64,000 nt of DNA from CBDDGJ01 sp965227805. GTDB taxonomy: Bacteria > Pseudomonadota > Alphaproteobacteria > RS24. Position 1 is the first letter of the stretch, and each line of letters opens with the position of its first letter. The stretch is from assembly GCA_965227805.1 (NCBI GenBank), contig CBDDGJ010000004.1, forward strand, positions 291,519 to 355,518, read 5' to 3'. Below the pieces are notes generated by a model. The model was not told the origin of the DNA. It saw only the letters and a list, made by a program, of their open reading frames with translations, and did not search any database. The position numbers and the translations under genes were made by a program. This document shows positions 18,273-28,666 of the stretch, one piece after another.

Positions 18273-18324
18273 GCCCTATTTTAGCAAAAGTGACACAAAA
18301 AATAAAGCTGTTTCCGAAATGAAA

Positions 18325-18350
18325 AACACGCATATTTTACTATGCGTGTT
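18325..18350 (-). terminator. Terminator of the TRL-like lipoprotein gene
   Basis: Perfect 10-bp stem AACACGCATA / TATGCGTGTT with a 6-base loop, followed by TTTCATTTC on the minus strand; 47 bp after the stop at 18397. Confidence 0.75.
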
Positions 18351-18396
18351 CATCTATTATAAAGCAATTCTGCTTAAGCCGATATTATATATAAAA

Positions 18397-18720
18397 TTAC
18401 CGACCACTAATTATCGTGCAGGTTTTTGCATAAAAACCCAAAACTTGATTTGTTTTATAATCAACAGATGTAATGGTTGCTATCCGTCCATTCATTTTTG
18501 CAGCTTCAATAGATGCATCACCTGTCGCAAAAAGCCCTAATATGCTTGTTGCGCATGCTTCCGCCTTACGATCACCATATTGCATTGGTTGTGAGGTCGC
18601 TAATATAGGCGCTTTAACATCAGTATAAAGCAGGCCGTTAACTGGGGTGCGCGCAGTAGCGCACCCTGCCAGACCAAGCGCAACTAGTGCAAGTGTTAAA
18701 TGTTTTGTAAAAGACTTCAT
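18397..18720 (-). CDS. TRL-like family lipoprotein
   Basis: 107 residues starting at the ATG at 18720 (MKSFTKHLTL), chosen because it directly opens a lipoprotein signal peptide; an in-frame ATG 15 bases upstream also exists. The lipobox is LAGC. The mature part shows the TRL-like pattern: GLLYTDVKAPILATSQ, then EACATSILGLFATGDASIEA, then SVDYKTNQVLGFYAKTCTII. These are small envelope lipoproteins of unknown role. Own terminator downstream. Confidence 0.8.
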   Translation of the reverse strand: MKSFTKHLTLALVALGLAGCATARTPVNGLLYTDVKAPILATSQPMQYGDRKAEACATSILGLFATGDASIEAAKMNGRIATITSVDYKTNQVLGFYAKTCTIISGR

Positions 18721-18794
18721 AATAAATTGCCTCATAGACTGTTTTAATCGAATCAGCAGAGTCTAGCATTGCCTTTTATAAAGTCAATTTTATT

Positions 18795-19247
18795 TTACCC
18801 GAGCAAGGTTTTAACTGTGCTGCTGGCTTTTCCGAAATCCATCTGACCTGCATATTGCTCTTTTAGATAGCTCATAACCCGTCCCATATCTTTCAAAGAA
18901 CAGGCGTTGAGCGTATTTATTGCGGTTTCAACAGCTGATTTAATCTCTTCCATATCTAATTGCTTAGGCAAAAACTCTTGAATGATCGCTATTTCACGGC
19001 GTTCCTGATCGGCAAGCTCTAATCGCCCGGCCTCTTCATAGGTTTGGGCAGAGTCAATACGTTGTTTCACCATTTTGGCAAGAATATCTAAAATCTGGTC
19101 ATCACTTACACCACCTTCATTACCGTCGCCACGCGCGGCAATATCACGATCTTTAATTGCCGCATTGATAAGGCGCAAGGTGGATGTTCGGCATTTATCT
19201 TGTTCTTTTATAGCCTGCTTAAGGGCATCATGTATATGCGCGCGCAT
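18795..19247 (-). CDS. GatB/YqeY domain protein
   Basis: 150-residue soluble all-helical protein of the YqeY family, resembling the tail domain of GatB. Start MRAHIHDALKQAIKEQDKCR; further signature ILAKMVKQRIDSAQTYEEAG and ending MDFGKASSTVKTLLG. The exact function of free-standing YqeY is uncertain; a link to tRNA-dependent amidation is inferred from the family. Adjacent to carA in divergent orientation, as in many alphaproteobacteria. Confidence 0.92.
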   Translation of the reverse strand: MRAHIHDALKQAIKEQDKCRTSTLRLINAAIKDRDIAARGDGNEGGVSDDQILDILAKMVKQRIDSAQTYEEAGRLELADQERREIAIIQEFLPKQLDMEEIKSAVETAINTLNACSLKDMGRVMSYLKEQYAGQMDFGKASSTVKTLLG

Positions 19248-19521
19248 AATGTTACGAGTCTCCCTATTTGATGAATGGCGCGCAACCTAGCCTATGCGTT
19301 AGCCAAATGCAAGCCGGATTTTTTTCTTTTTCAGATGCACATACTTGACCGACTCATGCAGATTCATTATTTTCCGCAAGATTTATCTATGCGTGTTTAT
19401 TGATTTTCAATAGCGCAGATTTTAAGAGATTATTGATTATGATTTTTTATAGGCCATATTATCACTGTTTTCTCATGCAGTGGTTTAAGTTTTTACGCCC
19501 ACCCATATGTAAGGATAATTT

Positions 19522-20700
19522 ATGAGCGCATGGGATATGCCCGCACCATCAGCTGTGCTTATGCTTGCGGATGGCACAAAGTTTTACGGATATGGCGTGG
19601 GTGCGACCGGGGAAACTGTAGCTGAAGTGTGTTTCAACACGGCTATGACAGGCTATCAGGAAATTTTAACCGACCCATCTTATACCAACCAAATCGTAAC
19701 CTTCACTTTCCCGCATATCGGTAATGTGGGGGCAACAGATGAGGATAATGAGACCTCTAATGAAGCAATACCCCATGCAGCGGCAGGCGTAATTATGCGC
19801 GACCCTATTACACAACCAGCAAATTATCGTGCCATGCATCATTTTAACGATTGGCTTAAAGCACGCAATATTATTGGTATAAGTGGCATTGATACGCGTG
19901 CCATTACATTACATATTCGTGAAACAGGTATGTTTCATGCAAGTCTCGCACATCAGCATGATGGTATATTCGACTTTGATGCTCTGGCGCAAAAAGCAGC
20001 TGATTTTGTAGGGCTTGAAGGGGCAGATATTGCCGGTAATGTTACGCGCCCCACCCCCTTTATGTGGAATGAAACGAGCTGGCAGTGGCAAAAGGGGTTT
20101 GGCCAGGGGACGAAAAAACATCATATTGTTGCGGTTGATTTTGGTGCCAAGAAAAATATAATGCGCTGTCTTGCCACTGTGGGGTGCCATGTGGAACTTG
20201 TATCTGCCACCACATCTGCTGAAGACATTTTGGCGCGCAATCCAGATGGTATTTTTTTATCTAACGGTCCGGGCGATCCTGCTGCAACTGCACATTATGC
20301 CGTGCCTACCATTCAAAAATTGATTGCAAGTGGAAAGCCGCTATTTGGTATTTGTTTAGGACACCAGCTCCTGGCGCTTGCTTTGGGGGCAAAAACAATA
20401 AAAATGGCACAGGGACATCATGGAGCCAATCATCCAGTAAAAGATTTACACACACAAAGGGTTGAAATTACGTCTATGAATCATGGGTTTACGATAGATC
20501 GCACACAGCTGCCCGCTACGATAGAAGAAACCCATATCAGCCTATTTGATGGCACGAATTGCGGGATTCGTATGAAAAATGCACCGGTGTTTTCTGTGCA
20601 ATATCATCCCGAAGCCTCGCCCGGCCCACAAGACAGCAATTATTTATTCACGCAATTCGCTGATTTAATCGCCAAGCATAAGGAACAAGCCCATGCCTAA
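19522..20700 (+). CDS. carA: Carbamoyl-phosphate synthase small subunit
   Basis: 392-residue glutaminase subunit that supplies ammonia for carbamoyl phosphate (pyrimidine and arginine pathways). The class I amidotransferase triad is visible: Cys in FGICLGHQ near residue 279, and His-Glu in QYHPEASPG near 362-364. An AAGGATAATTT ribosome-binding region precedes the ATG. The 270-bp upstream gap is AT-rich with no gene and no element I can name. carB starts 8 bases before the carA stop. Confidence 0.97.
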   Translation: MSAWDMPAPSAVLMLADGTKFYGYGVGATGETVAEVCFNTAMTGYQEILTDPSYTNQIVTFTFPHIGNVGATDEDNETSNEAIPHAAAGVIMRDPITQPANYRAMHHFNDWLKARNIIGISGIDTRAITLHIRETGMFHASLAHQHDGIFDFDALAQKAADFVGLEGADIAGNVTRPTPFMWNETSWQWQKGFGQGTKKHHIVAVDFGAKKNIMRCLATVGCHVELVSATTSAEDILARNPDGIFLSNGPGDPAATAHYAVPTIQKLIASGKPLFGICLGHQLLALALGAKTIKMAQGHHGANHPVKDLHTQRVEITSMNHGFTIDRTQLPATIEETHISLFDGTNCGIRMKNAPVFSVQYHPEASPGPQDSNYLFTQFADLIAKHKEQAHA

Positions 20701-23700
20701 GCGTCGTGACATATCGTCAGTGCTCATTATCGGGGCAGGTCCTATCATTATTGGCCAGGCATGCGAATTTGATTATTCGGGCGCGCAAGCCTGTAAGGCG
20801 CTTAAAGAAGAAGGCTATCGGGTTATTTTGGTCAATTCCAATCCGGCAACCATTATGACTGATCCTGAATTGGCCGATGCCACTTATATTGAGCCGATTA
20901 CAGCGGATATTGTGGCACGCATTATCGCCAAAGAAAAGCCCGATGCTTTATTGCCGACTATGGGCGGACAAACCGCTTTGAATACAGCGATTGAACTCGC
21001 TGAAAAAGGTGTATTGGACAAACATAATGTGCAGCTTATCGGTGCCGATTTAGATGCCATTAAAAAGGCTGAAGACAGATTATTATTTCGTGAGGCGATG
21101 GACCGCATCGGCCTGGAGAGCCCGCGTTCTTTTGTCGTGAATAAAGTGGATGAAGCCCTTACGGCGTTAGAAAAAGTCGGCCTACCGACCGTTATCCGCC
21201 CTTCTTTCACCCTGGGAGGCACGGGGGGTGGCATTGTTTATAACCGCAATGAATTTATCACGATGGTTGAGGCAGGCCTTGATGCGTCTCCTGTTAATGA
21301 GGTTTTGATTGAAGAAAGTGTTTTGGGGTGGAAAGAATATGAAATGGAAGTGGTGCGCGACCGCGCTGATAATTGCATCATCATCTGCTCGATAGAAAAT
21401 GTCGACCCAATGGGGGTGCATACGGGCGATAGCATTACCGTTGCCCCTGCCCTTACCCTTAGCGATCGTGAATATCAGGTCATGCGAAATGCCTCTATTG
21501 CTGTTCTGCGAGAAATCGGCGTTGAAACGGGGGGATCCAATGTACAATTTGCTGTAAATCCGGAAGATGGGCGGCTTGTTGTGATTGAAATGAATCCACG
21601 TGTGTCGCGTTCATCGGCACTCGCATCTAAAGCGACCGGTTTTCCGATTGCTAAAATAGCCGCAAAACTGGCCATAGGTTATACGCTTGATGAGCTGAAT
21701 AATGACATTACCGGCGTCACGCCTGCCAGTTTTGAACCGACCATAGATTATGTGGTCACAAAAATTCCTCGCTTTGCATTTGAAAAATTTCCCGGTGCCA
21801 CCCCTTTATTGTCAACCGCAATGAAATCGGTTGGCGAAGCAATGGCCATCGGGCGCAATTTTCAAGAGAGTTTGCAAAAAGCATTATGTTCTTTGGAAAC
21901 GGGGCTTACCGGCCTTAACCCCCCCGAGGGGGCGCCGGATATATCAACACAATCAGGCAAAGACGATATGATCGCCGCGCTTGGCACGCCAACCCCTACC
22001 CGCTTGCTTATGGCAGCTCATGCCTTGCGTCAGGGCATGTCTATAGATGAAGTAAATCGCCTATCGCATTTCAGCTCCTGGTTTTTGGAGCAAATTAAGG
22101 CCGTCACCGATATGGAAGCCCGCCTGCACGCGCATGGTGTGCCTGACAATGCTGCCGCGATGCTGATGGTAAAGAAAATGGGGTTTTCGGATGCGCGCAT
22201 TGGCGCGCTTACCGGCCAAAGCGAGCAGCAGGTGCGGGCACAACGCCATAAGTTTAATATTCGTCCCTTTTATCGTCATATTGACACATGCGCCGCCGAA
22301 TTTGCTGCAACAACCCCCTATCTCTATTCCAGCTATGATATGCCCGCCCCTTTTGGTATCCAGCATGAAGCACACCCAAGCACCCGCAAAAAGGCTATGA
22401 TTTTAGGCGGGGGCCCCAATCGTATCGGCCAAGGTATAGAATTTGATTATTGCTGTTGTCATGCAGCCTATGCGCTAAGTGATGCTGATATTGAAAGCAT
22501 TATGGTTAATTGTAATCCCGAAACCGTATCTACCGATTATGACACATCTGACAGACTTTATTTTGAACCGCTTACACAAGAGCATGTGCTGGAAATTTTG
22601 CATGTAGAAATGAGTGCGGGCGAATTGGCCGGCGTGATTGTGCAATTTGGCGGACAAACCCCGCTTAAACTTGCCCATAGTTTGGAAGACCATAACATTC
22701 CGATTTTGGGGACTTCACCCGATGCGATTGATTTGGCAGAAGATCGCGACCGTTTTAAGGATTTGCTCGACCGGCTAGGCCTAAAACAACCTGAAAATGG
22801 AATTGCCCGTTCGCAAGCAGAGGCACGCAACATTGTGGAAAATATCGGCTTTCCGGTGGTTATTCGCCCCTCTTATGTTTTGGGGGGGCGGGCAATGGAA
22901 ATTGTCCATAACTTTGAACAGCTAGACCGCTATATGCGAGAGGCAGTTGTGGTGTCTGGCGATAGTCCGGTATTGATTGACGGCTATTTACGTGAAGCAA
23001 CCGAGTTGGATGTTGATGTTTTATGTGATGGTACAGATACATTTGTTGCCGGCATATTGGAACATATTGAAGAAGCTGGAGTTCATTCGGGCGATAGTGC
23101 GTGTTCCATGCCGCCCCATTCATTATCTGAGGCAATGATTGAGCGTATAAAAAGCCAGTCAACCCATATTGCACGGGCGTTAAATGTGGTCGGGTTAATG
23201 AATGTGCAATTTGCTGTGCAGGGAGACACAATTTATGTGTTAGAGGTTAACCCGCGTGCCAGCCGGACGGTTCCCTTTGTTGCCAAAGTGCTGAATATGC
23301 CGATTGCACATATTGCGGCGCAAATTATGGCTGGTCGAAAATTGCGTGATTTCAATTTGAAAATGCCAGATTTATCACATTTTGCCGTAAAAGAATCTGT
23401 ATTTCCCTTTTCTCGTTTTGCGCATGTCGATACAATATTAGGGCCGGAGATGCGCTCTACTGGTGAAGTCATGGGGATAGATAAACGATTTGACCTTGCT
23501 TTTGCTAAAAGCCAGATCGGGGCTGGTTCACTTTTGCCGCAAAAAGGATGTGCATTTATTTCTGTGCGAGAGAGCGACCGCGCGCGCGCGCTCGAACCGG
23601 CGCGTAAACTTGCCGCATTGGGCTTTCGCGTGCTGGCGACCCTCGGAACAGCGACCTATTTTGCCGAAAATGGCCTGCACACGCATCAGGTAAATAAGGT

Positions 23701-23950
23701 CTTTCAAGGCTCGCCGCATATTGTCGATGCCATGAAAAATGGTGAGGTGGATTTGGTGGTTAACACAACTGAAGGCGAGAAATCTTTGGCCGATAGTAAG
23801 TCTATAAGGCGCACTGCTTTGGCAATGAAAATCCCCTATTACACAACGATAGAAGGGGCATGCGCCGCAAGTCAAGCCATTGAAGCGCTTATTACACAAG
23901 AAAATGGGTTTGATGTATCTTCTTTACAAGATTATGCGAAAGCGCGATAA
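20693..23950 (+). CDS. carB: Carbamoyl-phosphate synthase large subunit
   Basis: 1085-residue synthetase subunit. Two homologous ATP-grasp halves are visible (RPSFTLGGTGGGI near 167 and RPSYVLGGRAMEI near 724), each followed by ExNPR metal-binding motifs (VIEMNPRVSRSSA and VLEVNPRASRTVP). The C-terminal MGS-like allosteric domain starts near 940. Overlaps carA and is followed after 29 bp by greA. Confidence 0.98.
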   Translation: MPKRRDISSVLIIGAGPIIIGQACEFDYSGAQACKALKEEGYRVILVNSNPATIMTDPELADATYIEPITADIVARIIAKEKPDALLPTMGGQTALNTAIELAEKGVLDKHNVQLIGADLDAIKKAEDRLLFREAMDRIGLESPRSFVVNKVDEALTALEKVGLPTVIRPSFTLGGTGGGIVYNRNEFITMVEAGLDASPVNEVLIEESVLGWKEYEMEVVRDRADNCIIICSIENVDPMGVHTGDSITVAPALTLSDREYQVMRNASIAVLREIGVETGGSNVQFAVNPEDGRLVVIEMNPRVSRSSALASKATGFPIAKIAAKLAIGYTLDELNNDITGVTPASFEPTIDYVVTKIPRFAFEKFPGATPLLSTAMKSVGEAMAIGRNFQESLQKALCSLETGLTGLNPPEGAPDISTQSGKDDMIAALGTPTPTRLLMAAHALRQGMSIDEVNRLSHFSSWFLEQIKAVTDMEARLHAHGVPDNAAAMLMVKKMGFSDARIGALTGQSEQQVRAQRHKFNIRPFYRHIDTCAAEFAATTPYLYSSYDMPAPFGIQHEAHPSTRKKAMILGGGPNRIGQGIEFDYCCCHAAYALSDADIESIMVNCNPETVSTDYDTSDRLYFEPLTQEHVLEILHVEMSAGELAGVIVQFGGQTPLKLAHSLEDHNIPILGTSPDAIDLAEDRDRFKDLLDRLGLKQPENGIARSQAEARNIVENIGFPVVIRPSYVLGGRAMEIVHNFEQLDRYMREAVVVSGDSPVLIDGYLREATELDVDVLCDGTDTFVAGILEHIEEAGVHSGDSACSMPPHSLSEAMIERIKSQSTHIARALNVVGLMNVQFAVQGDTIYVLEVNPRASRTVPFVAKVLNMPIAHIAAQIMAGRKLRDFNLKMPDLSHFAVKESVFPFSRFAHVDTILGPEMRSTGEVMGIDKRFDLAFAKSQIGAGSLLPQKGCAFISVRESDRARALEPARKLAALGFRVLATLGTATYFAENGLHTHQVNKVFQGSPHIVDAMKNGEVDLVVNTTEGEKSLADSKSIRRTALAMKIPYYTTIEGACAASQAIEALITQENGFDVSSLQDYAKAR

Positions 23951-23979
23951 AGAAAGAGAGATAATTTAAGGAGTTACAT

Positions 23980-24453
23980 ATGCAAAAAGTGCCGCTCACC
24001 ACAGCCGGACATGAAGCGCTAACGCAGGAAATTCAACACCGCAAGGGGGCTGAAAGAAAGCGCATCATTCAAGCCATAGCAGAAGCGCGCGCGCATGGGG
24101 ATTTATCCGAAAATGCTGAGTATCACGCCGCTAAGGAACAGCAGAGTCATAATGAAGGACGCATTATTGAGCTTGAAGATATTTTAAGCCGTGCCGATGT
24201 GATAAACGTAACCACGCTTTCTGCCGATACGATAAAATTTGGCGCAATAATTGAGTTGGTGGATGAGGATACCGATGCCGAGATGCGCTATCAGATTGTG
24301 GGTGAATATGAGGCAGATGTTGATCAGGGAAAAATCTCTCTTGTATCCCCCATTGCCCACGCCCTTATCGGTAAATCGGTTGGTGATAGTGTGGAAGTGC
24401 GCACACCGGGGGGCATGAAATCTTATGAAGTTTTGAGTATCGCGTATAAGTGA
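23980..24453 (+). CDS. greA: Transcription elongation factor GreA
   Basis: 157-residue secondary-channel factor that stimulates transcript cleavage by stalled RNA polymerase. The N-terminal coiled coil carries the acidic tip HGDLSENAEYHAAKEQQ with the catalytic Asp/Glu, and the C-terminal FKBP-like domain ends GMKSYEVLSI. AAGGAG ribosome-binding site 8 bases before the ATG. Probably co-transcribed with carAB. Confidence 0.97.
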   Translation: MQKVPLTTAGHEALTQEIQHRKGAERKRIIQAIAEARAHGDLSENAEYHAAKEQQSHNEGRIIELEDILSRADVINVTTLSADTIKFGAIIELVDEDTDAEMRYQIVGEYEADVDQGKISLVSPIAHALIGKSVGDSVEVRTPGGMKSYEVLSIAYK

Positions 24454-24465
24454 TTATTTGTGGAT

Positions 24466-24882
24466 TTAGCCATCACGCAAATAATCTGCAATTTCATGTG
24501 CACGGTGGGGCACTTGTGTTGCCCATTTCGAATCTAAAGCCTCATGCGCGGCCAGTGTCCAGTCGCTTGCATGTATCGCTTTATGCATTTTCCTAAAGCC
24601 GGCAAAACGCGTTGCACCCAAATTAAACGCCATACTCACCAACGCATGATAACGCCCCATGGTAAATGCATGCCATTGTGGATAATGATGTTTTACAATG
24701 CGTTCGGCTTCTTTAATGTCATTACGACATAACATTTGAGCTTCCGCGCGTGAAAGACCACCCCCTAGCCTTTCATCAATTAAGCGCCCATAACCAATTG
24801 TCCAATAGCCGCGACTATCTTGATAAGCATGGGCGCAAAACCCCTCATGGCGAATAATAAGCGAGATGATATCTTGTTCCAT
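24466..24882 (-). CDS. Phage-type lysozyme (GH24 muramidase)
   Basis: 138-residue muramidase of the T4 lysozyme family. The catalytic triad aligns with T4: Glu13 in RHEGF, Asp22 in YQDSRGYWTIGYG and Thr28. GLSRAEAQMLCRNDI and ALVSMAFNLGATRFAGF are further family signatures. No signal peptide is visible. No other phage gene lies nearby, so it may be a captured lysozyme used by the cell. It converges with greA. Confidence 0.88.
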   Translation of the reverse strand: MEQDIISLIIRHEGFCAHAYQDSRGYWTIGYGRLIDERLGGGLSRAEAQMLCRNDIKEAERIVKHHYPQWHAFTMGRYHALVSMAFNLGATRFAGFRKMHKAIHASDWTLAAHEALDSKWATQVPHRAHEIADYLRDG

Positions 24883-24924
24883 GCGCTTAATTATAAAGCT
24901 AATGTGACGGGCGGGGATAAGTTT

Positions 24925-26460
24925 TTAATTCTGCTTTATATGTGCTTTCGCTTTTAAGGCAGTGGCTAAATTTTCCAGGCGTTTGGTAATGATGGGCGCA
25001 TAAAATGGTTTCGGAATTGCGCTTATATCGAGTATTATGGTGCCGTCTTTATGCGCCAGACGTGTTTGGGGCAATAATCCCGGCAGGCTTGCCGAAAGCG
25101 AATGCGCCAAACGAAAAGCAAGCCCCAGAGCTTGCCCCATGGCAATCATGTCTTTATCTGCGGCTGGGAGCTTGGGAATATATTTTCTTCCCCTTTCATA
25201 ATCATGCCGATAGGATAAGGCATATGCCATGAATATGCGCCCCGCATGCGTAATACCGGTAAAAGGGGCTTTCAAAACAGCGAGGCTTGCCGTTTCTGCC
25301 CGCGCCGCCGGGTGTTGTGCCCAGGATATATCCGAAACCAGACAGGCAGCCTGACGATAGCGATCGACTTGTTTGCCCAATCGCTGATTGATAAATAGAT
25401 TTTGTGTCCAGTTTATCAATTCATGCCCATAAATGGTTGATTTACTCATACGTTCGGCCATTTCTTCACAAGCTATCAGTAACGCATCTGCCTTACGATG
25501 TTTCTCATCCAGCATTGTATAAACAATTCCTTCGCGCACCCCTGTGGCAGAAATAATAATCTGTTCCGGCGCTAATCTTTTTACCATATGCCGGAGCAAA
25601 ATCGCGGCAATGGGTATTGCCGGACGGCGATTAGAAGGAATATAGGTAAATTTACGGCTTTGTGTATCGCTTAAGGCGGCAATGGCTTTGCTAAATCCAT
25701 CCAAACCGCGTGTGCGCATTTCATAATGGTGTAACACATCTAATGGATAATCTATATGCTGCATATGAATCTGCGCCAAATTGCGCCATGTGCCCCCCAC
25801 AAGGTAAAGCTGTTTTTGCCATCCATGTTTCAACCAGCCAATTTCATCAAAAGCGGATTTGATGAGGCTCCGTATTTTTTCTTTGCTCCCCTCCCCCTTT
25901 GTTTTGAGGGTTAACACACCTAGTGGCAATGTTGTTGAGTCTATAAGTTTATTATCCTTCACCAATGCAAGTTCTAAACTGCCGCCCCCTAAATCAGCAA
26001 TGACACCATCGGCATCGGGAATAGCTAACATGACGCCATCTGCGGAAAAGCTGGCCTCTTCTTCACCGCTTAGCACGCGCACAGGCATGTTCAAAATTGC
26101 TTCGATTTCACTTAAAAATTCTACGCCATTTTTGGCATCGCGTATCGCCGCCGTTGCAAAGGGAGTCATTTTTTCTATGCCTAGCCTATCTGCCATAGCC
26201 CGAAAGCGGCGCAATGTGCGCAGCGCAAGCGTATATGGTTTGCCTTTAATATAACCTGTTTTTGCAACTGACGCGCCTAATTTACAAAAAGCGCGTTCAT
26301 TATAAATCGGCACGGGTGTGCGTGCCGATCCACTATAGGCGACCAGACGAATTGAATTTGACCCTATATCCAGCACCCCAATAGGGGCATCAGGGCGTAG
26401 CCTGCCTATTTTCTTAAGCGTTTTTGACAAAGGGGGTTTTGGTTTATGTGGCTTTGTCAT
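24925..26460 (-). CDS. ppx: Exopolyphosphatase / pppGpp phosphatase (Ppx/GppA)
   Basis: 511-residue phosphatase that trims polyphosphate ends and may hydrolyse pppGpp. The actin-like nucleotide fold shows phosphate loop VLDIGSNSIRLV at 29-40 and second glycine motif VIADLGGGSLELAL near 170-183. The C-terminal HD-like helical domain follows. Located 6 bp downstream of ppk on the same strand: the two enzymes set polyphosphate levels together. Confidence 0.94.
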   Translation of the reverse strand: MTKPHKPKPPLSKTLKKIGRLRPDAPIGVLDIGSNSIRLVAYSGSARTPVPIYNERAFCKLGASVAKTGYIKGKPYTLALRTLRRFRAMADRLGIEKMTPFATAAIRDAKNGVEFLSEIEAILNMPVRVLSGEEEASFSADGVMLAIPDADGVIADLGGGSLELALVKDNKLIDSTTLPLGVLTLKTKGEGSKEKIRSLIKSAFDEIGWLKHGWQKQLYLVGGTWRNLAQIHMQHIDYPLDVLHHYEMRTRGLDGFSKAIAALSDTQSRKFTYIPSNRRPAIPIAAILLRHMVKRLAPEQIIISATGVREGIVYTMLDEKHRKADALLIACEEMAERMSKSTIYGHELINWTQNLFINQRLGKQVDRYRQAACLVSDISWAQHPAARAETASLAVLKAPFTGITHAGRIFMAYALSYRHDYERGRKYIPKLPAADKDMIAMGQALGLAFRLAHSLSASLPGLLPQTRLAHKDGTIILDISAIPKPFYAPIITKRLENLATALKAKAHIKQN

Positions 26461-26466
26461 AGCGTA

Positions 26467-28650
26467 TTATTCGGTATTCGTCTTGCGCGCGACATGTATA
26501 GGATGGTCTGCCTCAAGTGCTTTCCCCCGACCCGAAAGGCTGGGATTGGTCATAAAATAATCATGCGCGCTAATTGGTTGTTCATCATCACTTATGTGAT
26601 AACGCTTATACGCTCCATCGGGCTGCATATACCAGCTTTGCTGATTATCGGCTAAATTAACAACCATAATCTGATTTAGAATTTGTTGATGCACAGTCGG
26701 ATTAAGCACGGGTGTTAAGATTTCAACACGCCGATTAAGATTACGCGGCATCCAGTCGGCAGACGACATATAGACTTTGGCATGTTTTGAAGGCATGTCA
26801 TAGCCATTGCCAAAACAGACAATGCGTGAATGTTCCAAAAACCGCCCAATAATACTTTTAACCCGAATAGTCTCTGAAAGTCCGTTAACGCCGGCACGCA
26901 AACAGCAAATGCCCCGCACAATGAGCTCAATTTTCACCCCCGCCTGTGATGCTTCATAAAGTGCATCAATGATAAAGGGGTCAACCAGAGAGTTCATTTT
27001 AGCCCATATATGCGCCGGCCTTCCGGCTTGTGCATGGGCTATCTCTGCATTGATATTATGCATCAGCGTTCCGCGCAAATTTGTTGGCGCGATAGAAAGC
27101 GTCGTTAAGTCTTCGGGCTCGGCATAGCCGGTGAAATAATTGAATACTTGCCCGGCATCGCGCGCGATATCTTTTGAGCACGTAAAAAGCGATAAATCAG
27201 TATAAATTTTCGCATTTATAGGATGATAATTTCCAGTGCCCAAATGTGTATATGTTTGGATAACATCACCCTCGCGGCGCATAACCAGGCTTAATTTCGC
27301 ATGGGTTTTAAGCTGAACAAAGCCAAAAACCACCTGCACACCAGCACGCTCCATATCACGGGCAAGGCGAATATTGGCTTCCTCATCAAAGCGTGCTTTA
27401 AGCTCCACCACCGCGGCAACCGATTTTCCCGCCTCTGCCGCTTCAATCAAAGCCTGCACAATCGGGCTATCAAGCGTTGTGCGGTAAAGCGTCTGCTTAA
27501 TTGCCAGAACATTCGGATCTGCCGCCGCCTGACGAATAAATTGCACAACAACATCAAAGCTCTCATAGGGGTGGTGCACAAGAATATCCTTTTCCCGAAT
27601 GGCAGAAAAACAATCTCCCCCATGCTCGCGTATGCGTTCGGGAAAGCGGGCAATAAAGGGCGGAAATTTCATATCGGCACTGGTTTTGGATACAATCTGG
27701 GCGATTTGCACCAGCCCGATAAGCCCGTCAATGGTCACAACAGCATCTGGTTTTACTTCTAGCTGATTGATAACCAGATGGCGCAATTTTTCCGGCATAT
27801 TGCTATCTATCTTCAAACGCACAACCATGCCGCGCCTACGTTTTTTAAGCGCACTTTCAAATAATTGCACTAAATCTTCTGCTTCTTCCTGCACCTCAAT
27901 ATCGCTATCACGTATAATGCGGAACATACCCTGCCCCAAAATTTCATAGCCCGGAAAGGTGCGCGTAATAAATAAAGACATCACTGTTTCCAGACGCACA
28001 AACTCCCATTGTGCCATGCTCAATTCACGCGGCAATAAAATAAAGCGGTCTAATTGCTGCGGCACAAGAATAAGGGCATTCATTTTACGCCCGTCACTAT
28101 GACGAGACAATTGCAATGCCAATGCAAAACTTAAATTAGGTATAAAAGGAAATGGGTGTGCAGGGTCTATCGCCAAAGGGGTTAAGACAGGCAGAACATG
28201 GTCGAGAAAATAATCTTCAAGCCAGGCGCGTTGCGATTGTGTTAAACTATCTGCCTCATGCACCTTAAGACCATTTTCATCCATCTCGGTCAGCAAATCG
28301 CGCCATACCTCTTGCTGCAACATCATCAATATATTGGCTTTTGCAGTAACAAGCTGTAATTGTTCAGCCGGTATGCGGTTATCCTGGCTAGGTAAAGTTA
28401 CACCGGCATTGGTCTGCCCAGCAAGACCGGCAACACGCACCATGAAAAACTCATCCAAATTACTGCTTGAAATGGATAAAAAGCGCACACGTTCCATAAG
28501 GGGATGCGCTTTATTTGCAGCTTCCTCAATAACGCGCTGATTAAAAGATAACCAGGATAATTCACGATTGATAAAACGCTCTATGCGTGAAACCCCCAAA
28601 ACGTTATCAGGAATTTCATGCATGCTTTTTTTATAATGTGGTTTTGTCAT
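26467..28650 (-). CDS. ppk: Polyphosphate kinase 1
   Basis: 727-residue membrane-associated enzyme polymerising the ATP gamma-phosphate into polyphosphate. N-terminal domain begins RFINRELSWLSFNQRV. The phosphohistidine is in the THLGTGNYHP stretch; the second catalytic region is HSRIVCFGNG then SKHAKVYMSSADWMPRNLNR. Full length for the family. Alternative in-frame start at MHEIPDNVLG (residue 11). Sits between hdaA and ppx. Confidence 0.96.
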   Translation of the reverse strand: MTKPHYKKSMHEIPDNVLGVSRIERFINRELSWLSFNQRVIEEAANKAHPLMERVRFLSISSSNLDEFFMVRVAGLAGQTNAGVTLPSQDNRIPAEQLQLVTAKANILMMLQQEVWRDLLTEMDENGLKVHEADSLTQSQRAWLEDYFLDHVLPVLTPLAIDPAHPFPFIPNLSFALALQLSRHSDGRKMNALILVPQQLDRFILLPRELSMAQWEFVRLETVMSLFITRTFPGYEILGQGMFRIIRDSDIEVQEEAEDLVQLFESALKKRRRGMVVRLKIDSNMPEKLRHLVINQLEVKPDAVVTIDGLIGLVQIAQIVSKTSADMKFPPFIARFPERIREHGGDCFSAIREKDILVHHPYESFDVVVQFIRQAAADPNVLAIKQTLYRTTLDSPIVQALIEAAEAGKSVAAVVELKARFDEEANIRLARDMERAGVQVVFGFVQLKTHAKLSLVMRREGDVIQTYTHLGTGNYHPINAKIYTDLSLFTCSKDIARDAGQVFNYFTGYAEPEDLTTLSIAPTNLRGTLMHNINAEIAHAQAGRPAHIWAKMNSLVDPFIIDALYEASQAGVKIELIVRGICCLRAGVNGLSETIRVKSIIGRFLEHSRIVCFGNGYDMPSKHAKVYMSSADWMPRNLNRRVEILTPVLNPTVHQQILNQIMVVNLADNQQSWYMQPDGAYKRYHISDDEQPISAHDYFMTNPSLSGRGKALEADHPIHVARKTNTE

Positions 28651-28666
28651 AGATATGGATACCTAT

